This document shows positions 13,546 to 21,343 of a stretch of DNA of 64,000 nucleotides, in pieces. Where the stretch lies: positions 372,001 to 436,000 of the forward strand of contig NZ_CP108101.1 of the NCBI RefSeq assembly GCF_036195325.1, in the 5' to 3' direction. This stretch comes from Streptomyces sp. NBC_00234 (GTDB lineage Bacteria > Actinomycetota > Actinomycetes > Streptomycetales > Streptomycetaceae). The notes beneath the pieces are model-generated. The model was not told where the DNA came from. It worked only from the letters and a program-made list of their open reading frames with translations, and searched no databases. The stretch's first letter is position 1, and every line of letters starts with the position of its first letter. The translations under genes were made by a program, and so were the position numbers.

Positions 13546-14493
13546 CTACAGCAGCTCCTTGTACGCGTCGTAGTCGGCGTCGGGTTCGCCGGTGGGCCGG
13601 TAGTGGTCGGGGTGGCGGCTGCCCGGGGTCCAGACGGGTTCGACGCGCAGCCCCATGCGCACCTGGTCGTAGGGGATGCCCCCGATCCGTGCGTGCAGGG
13701 CGAGGTCGGCGCCGTCGAGGGCGACGTGGGCGTAGACGTAGGGCACGTCGATGGCGGCGTTCTTCGCCTTGATGTTGACGATGCAGAACGTGGTGACGGT
13801 GCCGCGCGGCCCCACCTCGACCCGTTCGTCGGTGGCGACTCCGCAGGTCGGGCAGGCGCCGCGGGGCGGGACGTAGACCTTCCGGCAGGCGGGGCAGCGT
13901 TCACCGACGACGCGCTGTCCGGCCAGCGCCTCCAGGTAGGCGCTCTGCGCGCGGCCGGGGAAGTACGTGTAGTCGAGACGGGCCGGTGCGACGATTCCGG
14001 TGACGGGGTCGGCGAACTCGCCGCTGTGCGGAGTGGGCCGCCCGGTTCCGCTCACGCCGTCGTACGGCTCGAAGCAGGCGATGTCCGTGATCGCGCCGGT
14101 GCGTTCCGGTGCCCAGCGGATGCGGACGCGCATGCCGGTACGGACCGCTTCGGGGCCGGGCGCGTCGAGGACGTGGAGCAGCGCCGTATCGGCGCCGTCG
14201 AGCCGGACGAGCACCCAGGCGAAGGGGGTGCCGAGCGGCTGGTCGCGGCGCGGTTCGGGGTTCCAGGCCCAGGTGGTGACCGTGCCGGTGGCCGCGACCT
14301 CGACGAGCTCGCCGATCTCCTCGGCGGTGACGGGGTCGTACTCGACGGGTGGGACGAGGACCTTTCCCCGGCCGGTGCGCACACCGAGGACGGTGCGTTC
14401 GCGCAGTCCGGTGAGGAAGGCGCTCTGGACGGGGCCCAGGGATCGGGTGAAGGGGAATTCGACCACCAGCGGTGCGCTGAGGACTTCGGGCAC
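13546..14493 (-). CDS. tandem DUF35 OB-fold protein (acyl-CoA-binding partner of the thiolase homologues)
   Basis: A 315-residue protein containing two DUF35-type units. The second (about 175-315) has a complete rubredoxin-like zinc ribbon, C200-x2-C203 and C214-x2-C217, followed by an OB fold (GTVTTFCIVNIKAKN, VPYVYAHVALDGADLALHARIGG). The first (about 10-145) has the same OB fold (GTVTTWAWNPE, FAWVLVRLDGADTALLHVLD) but its ribbon region (GVRTGRGKVLVPP) has no cysteines, so it cannot bind zinc. DUF35 proteins bind the CoA thioester for thiolase-fold aldolases such as Ltp2. Two units for two thiolase homologues suggests one protein serves both. Confidence 0.88.
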   Translation of the reverse strand: MPEVLSAPLVVEFPFTRSLGPVQSAFLTGLRERTVLGVRTGRGKVLVPPVEYDPVTAEEIGELVEVAATGTVTTWAWNPEPRRDQPLGTPFAWVLVRLDGADTALLHVLDAPGPEAVRTGMRVRIRWAPERTGAITDIACFEPYDGVSGTGRPTPHSGEFADPVTGIVAPARLDYTYFPGRAQSAYLEALAGQRVVGERCPACRKVYVPPRGACPTCGVATDERVEVGPRGTVTTFCIVNIKAKNAAIDVPYVYAHVALDGADLALHARIGGIPYDQVRMGLRVEPVWTPGSRHPDHYRPTGEPDADYDAYKELL

Positions 14494-14508
14494 GGTTGTC
14501 TCCTTGGC

Positions 14509-15309
14509 TCAGGAGCGCCGGTAGACGGGCGGGCGCTTCTCGGCGAAGGCGCGGGCGCCTTCCTTGGCGTCGTCGGTGGCGAAGACCGGCCAGCCCCGCT
14601 TGAGTTCGGCGGCCAGGCCCTCGCTCTCGGTCATCTCCGCGGTCTCGTACACCGACGCCTTGACCGCCTCGACCGCGAGGGGTCCGCAGGCGTTGATCTG
14701 CTCGGCGACGAGGAGTGCCTGCTCCAGGGCGGTGCCGTCCGGCACGACCCGGCCGATCAGGCCGATGCCGGCGGCTTCCGCCGCGCTGTACGGGCGGCCG
14801 GTGAGGAGCATTTCGAGCGCGTGGGTGCGCGCGATCTGGCGGGGCAGGCGCACAGTGGAGCCGCCGATGGGGAAGAGCCCGCGCCGGACCTCGAAGAGGC
14901 CGAAGGTGGCGCCCGCTCCGGCGATGCGGATGTCGGTTCCCTGGAGGATCTCGGTGCCGCCCGCGACACAGTGGCCCTCGACGGCGGCGATGACGGGTTT
15001 GCGCGGGCGGTGGTGGCGCAGCATCGCCTTCCAGTGCAGATCGGGGTCGGCCTTCATCCGGTCCCGGTACTGCTCGCCCTCCATTCCCTTGCCCGCGAGG
15101 GCCTTGAGGTCCATGCCGGCGCAGAAGGAGCCGCCCGCACCGGTGAGGACGACGGAGCGGATCGTGTCGTCCTCGTCCGCCGCGAGCCAGCCGTCGTACA
15201 GCCCCACCAGCATCGGCAGCGAGAGTGCGTTCTTCGCCTCCGGCCTGTTCAGGGTGAGTACCAGCGTGGCGCCCTCGCGCCGCACGGTCAGGTGTTCCGT
15301 ACCGCCCAT
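14509..15309 (-). CDS. enoyl-CoA hydratase/crotonase family protein
   Basis: A 266-residue crotonase-fold enzyme. The oxyanion-hole segments are visible: SFCAGMDLKAL and VEGHCVAGGTEIL, and the region around the second catalytic position reads FEVRRGLFPIGG. Crotonases hydrate trans-2-enoyl-CoA to 3-hydroxyacyl-CoA, exactly the kind of substrate a retro-aldolase downstream would need. It is the promoter-proximal gene of the four-gene operon ending at 11334, with a clear GGGAGG ribosome site, and is divergent from an acyl-CoA synthetase. Substrate unknown. Confidence 0.92.
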   Translation of the reverse strand: MGGTEHLTVRREGATLVLTLNRPEAKNALSLPMLVGLYDGWLAADEDDTIRSVVLTGAGGSFCAGMDLKALAGKGMEGEQYRDRMKADPDLHWKAMLRHHRPRKPVIAAVEGHCVAGGTEILQGTDIRIAGAGATFGLFEVRRGLFPIGGSTVRLPRQIARTHALEMLLTGRPYSAAEAAGIGLIGRVVPDGTALEQALLVAEQINACGPLAVEAVKASVYETAEMTESEGLAAELKRGWPVFATDDAKEGARAFAEKRPPVYRRS

Positions 15310-15373
15310 TGCCTGCCTCCCGTCTCAAGACCTAGAACAGGTTGCAGTAGGAGGGGCCGCAGTTCAATAGTTT

Positions 15374-15390
15374 TCTGACAGTCAGTCAGA
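15374..15390. promoter_or_regulatory. palindromic operator TCTGAC-N5-GTCAGA (copy 1)
   Basis: TCTGACAGTCAGTCAGA is a perfect 6-base inverted repeat with a 5-base spacer in the divergent region between the crotonase operon and the acyl-CoA synthetase. The flanks TTT...TT match those of copy 2 at 29490. Size and symmetry suit a TetR-family regulator of acyl-CoA metabolism; none is encoded in this window. Confidence 0.7.
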
Positions 15391-15477
15391 TTACTTCTAC
15401 GCCCCCTCTTCCCACTTGCGCCGGTCGGCGCTCTAATGACCGCCGAGTCGTCAGTCACCCCGGGGTCAGGAGGAACG

Positions 15478-17094
15478 GTGGAGTACAACCTTGCCGACCT
15501 GTTCGAGTCGGTCGTGGACGCCGTCCCGGACCGTGAGGCGCTCGTCTACGTCGACCACCCCGGCACCGGCGCCGAACGTCGCCTCAGTTACGCCCAGTTG
15601 GACGCGGCGGCCAATCGGATCGCCCACCATCTGATCGACGCGGGCATCCGCCCCGGCGAACATCTGGGCCTGCATCTCTACAACGGCATCGAGTACCTCC
15701 AGACCGTGCTGGCCTGCCTCAAGGCCCGCATCGTGCCAGTGAACGTCAACTACCGATACGTGGAAGAGGAGTTGGTCTACCTCTACCGGGACGCGGATCT
15801 GGCGGCGCTGGTCTTCGACGCCGAGTTCGACGAGCGGGTGACGGCCGCCGCCCCGCAGGCCACGAAGCTGCGCCACCTCCTGCGCGTCGGCGCTTTTGCG
15901 GCGGACGCTCCGGGCACCGTCGACGCCGTGCCGTTCACCGAGGCGGAGGCGGCCGGCTCGCCGGACCGCGGGTTCGCACCGCGCTCGGCCGACGACCAGT
16001 TCATCATCTACACCGGCGGGACCACCGGCATGCCGAAGGGCGTGATGTGGCGCCAGGAGGATCTGTTCTTCTCCGGGCTGGGTGGTGGCGCTCCCACGGG
16101 CGAGCCGGTGAAGACCCCCCAGGAGCTGGCCGAGCGGGTGGCCGCGGGCGGCGAGGGCATCACCTTCTTCCCCACGCCCCCGTTGATGCACGGCACGTCC
16201 ACGCTCACCGCGTTCATCGGTTTCAACTTCGGCCAGCGCGTCGTCGTGCACCGCAGGTTCGTCCCGGAAGAGGTGCTGCGGACGATCGAGAAGGAGAAGG
16301 TCACGAGCGTGTCCCTGGTCGGCGACGCGATGCTGCGCCCGCTGATCGACGCGCTCAAGGGGCCCCTGAAGGGTGTCGACTGCTCGTCGATGTTCTCCGT
16401 CTCCAGTTCGGGCGCGATCATGTCGGACTCGGTCCGCGCGGAGTTCCAGGCCCTTGTGCCGACGGTGATGCTGCTCAACAACTTCGGCTCCTCGGAGTCC
16501 GGTTTCAACGGCACCGCGACGGCCGACTCGGGACCGGAGAAGGGCTTCCGGGTCCAGGTCAACTCCCGTACCGCCGTGGTCGATCCGGCGACGTACGAGC
16601 CGGTGGCACCCGGTGAGCCGGGGCGGATCGCCCAGCGCGGCCATGTGCCGCTCGGCTACTACAACGATCCCGCCAAGACCGCCGAGACCTTCTTCCGGAA
16701 GGGGGAGGAACGGTGGGTACTGCTCGGTGACATGGCGACCGTCGACGACGACGGCATCGTCACCGTCCTCGGGCGCGGTTCGCAGTGCATCAACACCGGT
16801 GGCGAGAAGGTCTATCCGGAGGAGGTCGAGCAGGCGCTCAAGGCCCATCCGGACGTGTACGACGCGCTGGTCGCCGGAGTCCCGGACGCCCGGTGGGGCA
16901 ATCGCGTCGCGGCGGTTCTGCAACTGCGCGACGGAGCGGGTCCGTTGGACCTGGAAGCCGTACAGACGCACTGCCGCACCCGGCTGGCCGGATACAAGAT
17001 TCCGCGCAGTGTCGTGCTCGCCGACCGCATCCGGCGGTCACCGAGCGGCAAGGCGGACTACCGGTGGGCCAAGGCGGTCGCGGCTCAGGCCTGA
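15478..17094 (+). CDS. acyl-CoA synthetase (AMP-forming), FadD19-like
   Basis: A 538-residue adenylating enzyme that would activate a carboxylic acid as its CoA thioester. The GTG at 15478 is chosen because AGGAGGAACG precedes it and the family's usual start (EYNLADLFE) follows; an ATG 14 codons upstream has no ribosome site. Motifs: P-loop IYTGGTTGMPKGVMW, NNFGSSESG, a GDMA...VLGRGSQCINTGGEKVYPEEVEQAL hinge and the catalytic Lys region SPSGKADY. The N-terminal YLYNG/NVNYRYVEEEL pattern is like actinobacterial steroid-acid ligases. It is divergent from the crotonase-DUF35-thiolase operon and likely feeds it. Confidence 0.92.
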   Translation: MEYNLADLFESVVDAVPDREALVYVDHPGTGAERRLSYAQLDAAANRIAHHLIDAGIRPGEHLGLHLYNGIEYLQTVLACLKARIVPVNVNYRYVEEELVYLYRDADLAALVFDAEFDERVTAAAPQATKLRHLLRVGAFAADAPGTVDAVPFTEAEAAGSPDRGFAPRSADDQFIIYTGGTTGMPKGVMWRQEDLFFSGLGGGAPTGEPVKTPQELAERVAAGGEGITFFPTPPLMHGTSTLTAFIGFNFGQRVVVHRRFVPEEVLRTIEKEKVTSVSLVGDAMLRPLIDALKGPLKGVDCSSMFSVSSSGAIMSDSVRAEFQALVPTVMLLNNFGSSESGFNGTATADSGPEKGFRVQVNSRTAVVDPATYEPVAPGEPGRIAQRGHVPLGYYNDPAKTAETFFRKGEERWVLLGDMATVDDDGIVTVLGRGSQCINTGGEKVYPEEVEQALKAHPDVYDALVAGVPDARWGNRVAAVLQLRDGAGPLDLEAVQTHCRTRLAGYKIPRSVVLADRIRRSPSGKADYRWAKAVAAQA

Positions 17095-17117
17095 CGGGCC
17101 GGGCGCGGGACGCCGTT

Positions 17118-18662
17118 TCACACCGTGCCGAAGGATCTCAGCGCCGCGACGAACTCCTCCGGTCCCGCCTCGTGCACGAGGTGTCCCACATCGATGGTCA
17201 CGAAGGTGCTGCCGGGTATCCGCTCCGCCATCCAGGCGAGCTGTTCCTGGTCGACATGACTGCGCGCACCGCCGCCGATGACGAGCGTCGGCGCGGTGAT
17301 CTCGGCGAGACGTTCACGTCCGGCGGGATCGGGGTCGTTGAGCTGGGCGTCGATGGACGGCACGACCGGCCAGTCGAAGTCGAGCTGCCCGTCGGGCCGT
17401 TCGGCGGGGGGCCGGGGCGGGTCCAGCGGGAGGAGCAGCGGGGCGTCCTCCAGGACGAGTCTGCCGATCAGTCCCGGCTCCCGCTCGGCGAGCAGACAGG
17501 CCGCGACGCCGCCCATCGAGTGTCCGACGACGGTGGCGCCGGAGAGATTGCGGGCCTCCAGGAACGCGTGGAGGTCGTCGCGGAAGAGCTCGAAGGAGTA
17601 CCGGCCCGGCCAGTCGCTGAGGCCGTGTCCGCGGAAGTCCAGGGCGTACACCCGGTGCTCCTCGGCGAGCCGCTCGGCGACGAGCGTCCAGTCGCGGCTG
17701 CTTCCGCCCCGGCCGTGGACGAGCACGACGGGCGGGGCGGCCGGTTCGCCCAGGACGCGGTAGGCGAGCCGGATGCCCCCGGCCTGCACGCTGTGCACGT
17801 CCGGGTCGAGGAAGGCGGTGACGGTGCGGACGAAGGCGCCCGGGTCGTCGACCCAGGGGTAGTGCCCGGCACCCCGCTGCACGACGAACTCGCCGCGCGG
17901 AAAGAGGGCGGCGAGTTCCGTGGCCCGGTCGGGGCTCGGCCCCCCGTCGTACTCCCCCGCGAGAACGAGCACCGGAACGGTCAGGTCCCGCAACGCGGCG
18001 ACCGTGCGCGCCGGATCGAGGGCGCCCGCGCCGTAGAAGTGCCGCTGCGCCTCGTGGCCGGTCTGCCCGGCGGCCGAAGCCGCGTGGGCCCGGGCCGCCT
18101 CGTCCCACCGTCCGTACGCGAACGGTTCGACGGCGGAGCGCACGTCGTCCACCGCGCGTCCGGCCGCGGTCTCGTCGAGCGCCGCCCGTGCCGCCGCGTA
18201 CCAGGGCTCGTGACCGCGCAGCTCGGCCGCCTCGCGCCGGTCCTGCTCGGTCACCTCGACGCCGACGGCTCGGGTTCCGGGTGTGACGAGCGTGAGGGTG
18301 CGCAGGCGGTGCGGGTACCGGGCCGCGTAGAGCACCGCCAGGTCTCCCGAGGCGCAGTGCCCGAGCAGATCGATCCGCTCGTGGCCGAGGTGTTCCCGCA
18401 GGGCCTCGACGTCGTCGACGAGGCGGTCGCAGCGGTACGTCTCCGGGTCGGCCGGGGCCGGGGAGTCACCGGTGCCACGCAGATCGAGCAGGACGAGCCG
18501 CCGGGTGGCCGCCAGTCCGCCGAGGTCCCCGAGGCAGGCGCTGGCCCGCATGGGTCCACCGGGCAGGCAGACGAGCGGGCACGCCTCCGGGCCGCCCTCC
18601 CCCACGAGGTGGTAGGCGAGTTCGGTCCCGTCGTACGCACGGAAGATCGGCATGCGTGCCAT
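17118..18662 (-). CDS. tandem alpha/beta-hydrolase fusion protein with Cys nucleophile in the first domain
   Basis: A 514-residue protein with two complete alpha/beta-hydrolase domains (about 5-285 and 290-514). Domain 1 resembles proline iminopeptidase-type hydrolases (LPGGPM, DLRGTGDS), but the nucleophile elbow reads LLGHCASGD, putting Cys103 where Ser is expected; Asp239 (GEYDGG) and His267 (GAGHYPW) complete a Cys-His-Asp triad. Domain 2 has HGRGGSS, DFRGHGLSD and a canonical VGHSMGG with Ser382 and His in DVGHLVH. Two ATGs (18662, 18653) are possible; the second has GGATGG upstream. It is convergent with the acyl-CoA synthetase and divergent from the PaaK-like gene. Substrate unknown. 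Confidence 0.88.
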   Translation of the reverse strand: MARMPIFRAYDGTELAYHLVGEGGPEACPLVCLPGGPMRASACLGDLGGLAATRRLVLLDLRGTGDSPAPADPETYRCDRLVDDVEALREHLGHERIDLLGHCASGDLAVLYAARYPHRLRTLTLVTPGTRAVGVEVTEQDRREAAELRGHEPWYAAARAALDETAAGRAVDDVRSAVEPFAYGRWDEAARAHAASAAGQTGHEAQRHFYGAGALDPARTVAALRDLTVPVLVLAGEYDGGPSPDRATELAALFPRGEFVVQRGAGHYPWVDDPGAFVRTVTAFLDPDVHSVQAGGIRLAYRVLGEPAAPPVVLVHGRGGSSRDWTLVAERLAEEHRVYALDFRGHGLSDWPGRYSFELFRDDLHAFLEARNLSGATVVGHSMGGVAACLLAEREPGLIGRLVLEDAPLLLPLDPPRPPAERPDGQLDFDWPVVPSIDAQLNDPDPAGRERLAEITAPTLVIGGGARSHVDQEQLAWMAERIPGSTFVTIDVGHLVHEAGPEEFVAALRSFGTV

Positions 18663-18924
18663 CCAAACAGGCAGGCCACGCGCGCGCAGCCGGCCGGGGC
18701 GCCGGGCCGGGCGAAATGCGCGGTTCCGGACGCGCTGTCCAGGCACGTCTGCCCGTAGCGAATCAGGCGGGGCGGTGGCCGCCCCGCAGCGGCGGCGCCG
18801 CTCCCGTGCCCCGCTCCCCCGGCCCGGCCTCACGGAGCCCGGTTTCCGGCGCCCCGGCACAGCTCGACCGCGTCACCCCCCTTGCCATCCACCGGGGTGG
18901 CCTGAATTACTGCTCCCAGGGGAT

Positions 18925-18942
18925 CGACCGAATGATCGGTCG
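18925..18942. promoter_or_regulatory. inverted repeat upstream of the PaaK-like ligase (TetR-type operator candidate)
   Basis: CGACCGAATGATCGGTCG has perfect 6-base arms and ends 18 bases before the PaaK-like start codon, where a bound repressor would block initiation. Its core ACCGA-N4-TCGGT has the form of operators of TetR-type regulators such as PaaR. A related but weaker ACCGA...CGGT element occurs at 22902. Confidence 0.5.
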
Positions 18943-18960
18943 TCCGTTCGGGAGAGGAAT

Positions 18961-20259
18961 ATGAGCATGTCGGCACTGCTGGACGCCTCGGAACGACTCG
19001 GCCGCGACGAGCTGGAGGCGTTGCAGCTGGAGCGGCTCCGCGCCACGCTGCGGCATGCGTACGACAACGTCGCCTTCTACCGGGCCGCCTTCGACAAGGC
19101 CGGGATCCGGCCCGAGGACTGCCGGACGCTCGCCGACCTCGCCCGCTTCCCCTTCACCGCCAAGGCCGATCTGCGCGAGAACTATCCCTTCGGGATGTTC
19201 GCCGTGCCGGAGGAGCAGGTGCGGCGCATCCACGCCTCCAGCGGGACCACCGGGCGGCCCACGGTCGTCGGGTACACCGACCGGGATCTGGACACCTGGG
19301 CGGACGTCGTCGCCCGTTCGATCCGGGCCGCCGGGGGCCGGCCGGGCCACAAGGTCCATGTGGCGTACGGATACGGGCTGTTCACCGGCGGCCTCGGCGC
19401 GCACTACGGGGCGGAGCGGCTCGGCTGCACGGTGATCCCCGCGTCCGGCGGGATGACCGCCCGCCAGGTACAGCTGATCCAGGACTTCCGGCCCGAGATC
19501 ATCATGATCACGCCCTCCTACATGCTGACGCTCCTCGACGAGTTCGAGCGCCAGGGCGTCGATCCGCGCACCACCTCGCTGAAGGTCGGCATCTTCGGCG
19601 CCGAGCCGTGGACCGAGGCGATGCGCCGCGAGATCGAGGAGCGCTTCGCGATCGACGCGGTCGACATATACGGGCTGTCCGAGGTGATGGGCCCCGGGGT
19701 CGCGCAGGAGTGCGTGGAGACCAAGGACGGGCTGCACATCTGGGAGGACCACTTCTATCCGGAGGTCGTGGACCCGTTCACCGGTGAGGTCCTGCCGGAC
19801 GGCGAGGAGGGCGAGCTGGTCTTCACCTCGCTCACCAAGGAGGCCATGCCCGTGATCCGGTACCGGACCCGGGATCTGACCCGCCTGCTGCCGGGGACCG
19901 CGCGGGTCTTCCGGCGCATGGAGAAGGTCACCGGGCGCAGCGACGACATGGTGATCCTGCGCGGAGTGAACCTCTTCCCGACCCAGATCGAGGAGATCGT
20001 GCTGCGCACGCCCTCGGCGGCTCCGCACTTCCAGCTGCGGCTGACCCGTGAGGGCCGGCTCGACGCGCTGACCGTCCGCGCGGAGGCGCGGCCGGAAGCG
20101 ACACCCGAGCAGCGCACGGCCGCCGCCGCGTCCATCGCGGCGGCCGTGAAGGACGGGGTCGGTGTGTCCGTCGCGGTGGAGATCGTCGACCCCGAGACGC
20201 TGGAGCGGTCCGTGGGCAAGCTGAAGCGGATCGTGGACCTCAGGGACGCCATGCGGTGA
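18961..20259 (+). CDS. phenylacetate-CoA ligase (PaaK-like, AMP-forming)
   Basis: A 432-residue ligase of the short PaaK type, which converts an aryl acid such as phenylacetate to the CoA thioester with ATP. Visible: a PaaK N-terminus (RLRATLRHAYDNVAFYRAAFDKAG), P-loop ASSGTTGRPTVVGYT, the substrate region YGYGLFTGGLGAHYG, YGLSEVMGPG, and a C-terminal domain with GRSDDMVILRGVNLFP and SVGKLKRIVD. The start is preceded by GGGAGAGGAAT at good spacing. No paaABCDE oxygenase genes are nearby, so the ligase may serve an aryl acid released by a neighbouring hydrolase or acylase (inference). A palindromic operator sits just upstream. Confidence 0.93.
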   Translation: MSMSALLDASERLGRDELEALQLERLRATLRHAYDNVAFYRAAFDKAGIRPEDCRTLADLARFPFTAKADLRENYPFGMFAVPEEQVRRIHASSGTTGRPTVVGYTDRDLDTWADVVARSIRAAGGRPGHKVHVAYGYGLFTGGLGAHYGAERLGCTVIPASGGMTARQVQLIQDFRPEIIMITPSYMLTLLDEFERQGVDPRTTSLKVGIFGAEPWTEAMRREIEERFAIDAVDIYGLSEVMGPGVAQECVETKDGLHIWEDHFYPEVVDPFTGEVLPDGEEGELVFTSLTKEAMPVIRYRTRDLTRLLPGTARVFRRMEKVTGRSDDMVILRGVNLFPTQIEEIVLRTPSAAPHFQLRLTREGRLDALTVRAEARPEATPEQRTAAAASIAAAVKDGVGVSVAVEIVDPETLERSVGKLKRIVDLRDAMR

Positions 20260-20406
20260 GCGACCGCGGGCAACCGTTCGTCACTTCCACCTCGCCCGCC
20301 GTCTTGTGCACGCACGGCCGCGTATCCATACTCACTCGCAGCTCTTGTCAGGAACACACCAGGGCCCACCACCCATCGGGCCCAGATGCTCCCAGAAGGA
20401 GATCAC

Positions 20407-21285
20407 GTGAGGATCCTGCACTCCAGTGCCCGCACCGGCATCGCGAGACGAACCGGCCTGGCCGCCGTCGCCACCGGTCTGCTCGCGGCCACCGCACTGA
20501 CGCTGCCGACCGCGGAGGCGGCTGCCCCGCGGACCACCAGCGCCACCCTCGCCCAGGTCGACCAGGCCGTACTCAACGCCGACGTCGGTGGCACCGCGTG
20601 GCACGTGGACAAGGCCACGGGCAAGGTCGTCGTGACGGCCGACAGCACCGTGTCCGAGGCCGGCATCGCGAAGATCAAGAAGGCGGCGGGCGCCGACGCG
20701 GGCGCGCTGCGGATCGAGCGCACCGCCGGGAAGTTCACCCAGCTCCTGGGCCCGGGCGACGCCATCTACGGCAGCGGCTACCGCTGTTCGCTCGGCTTCA
20801 ACGTCGTCAGCGGCGGTACGTACTACTTCCTCACCGCCGGCCACTGCGGCAACGTGGCCAACACGTGGTACACCAACTCCGCCCAGAGCACCCTGATCGG
20901 CGCCACCACCGGCTCCAGCTTCCCCGGCAACGACTACGCGCTGGTCCGCTACGACAACGCCTCGCTCAGCCACCCCGGCGGCTACACCGCGGCCAACGCC
21001 TACGTGGGCGAGGCGGTCAAGCGCAGCGGCTCCACCACAGGCACCAGGAGCGGATCCGTCACCGCGCTCGACGCCACCGTCCACTACAGCGGCGGCGGCA
21101 CCGTCCGCGGAATGATCCAGACCAACGTCTGCGCCGAGCCGGGGGACTCCGGTGGCGCGCTGTACGACGGCACCAAGGCCCTCGGTATCACCTCCGGCGG
21201 CAGCGGCAACTGCTCCGTCGGCGGTACGACGTTCTACCAGCCCGTGCCCGAAGCGCTCGCCAAGTACAAGGTCTCCTTGTACTGA
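20407..21285 (+). CDS. secreted chymotrypsin-like serine protease, streptogrisin family (S1)
   Basis: A 292-residue preproenzyme. The GTG start at 20407 is set by AAGGAG six bases upstream. Residues 1-40 form a signal peptide, about 41-116 the streptogrisin prodomain ([23 protein letters not shown]), and the mature protease starts near GDAIYGSG. The triad is His146 (TAGHC), Asp176 (NDYALVRYD) and Ser248 (PGDSGG). Cysteines at 127/147 and 242/269 fit the two conserved disulfides. Secreted proteases of this class degrade extracellular protein and are usually developmentally regulated. A strong hairpin terminator follows. Confidence 0.95.
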   Translation: MRILHSSARTGIARRTGLAAVATGLLAATALTLPTAEAAAPRTTSATLAQVDQAVLNADVGGTAWHVDKATGKVVVTADSTVSEAGIAKIKKAAGADAGALRIERTAGKFTQLLGPGDAIYGSGYRCSLGFNVVSGGTYYFLTAGHCGNVANTWYTNSAQSTLIGATTGSSFPGNDYALVRYDNASLSHPGGYTAANAYVGEAVKRSGSTTGTRSGSVTALDATVHYSGGGTVRGMIQTNVCAEPGDSGGALYDGTKALGITSGGSGNCSVGGTTFYQPVPEALAKYKVSLY

Positions 21286-21291
21286 CGCGGG

Positions 21292-21328
21292 CCGGGCCGG
21301 CCGGGGTGCGCATCCCCGGCCGGCCCGG
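21292..21328. terminator. bidirectional hairpin terminator
   Basis: A perfect 15-base stem (CCGGGCCGGCCGGGG with its complement) and a 7-base loop TGCGCAT lie between the convergent protease and acyl-CoA synthetase genes. There is no U tract on either side, as is usual in Streptomyces. Confidence 0.8.
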
Positions 21329-21343
21329 CGACCGGCCCGAACG

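Noticed and set aside
18961..20259. A full phenylacetate degradation cluster
   Set aside because: Only the ligase is present; no paaABCDE, paaG, paaZ or paaJ homologues are recognised in the window.
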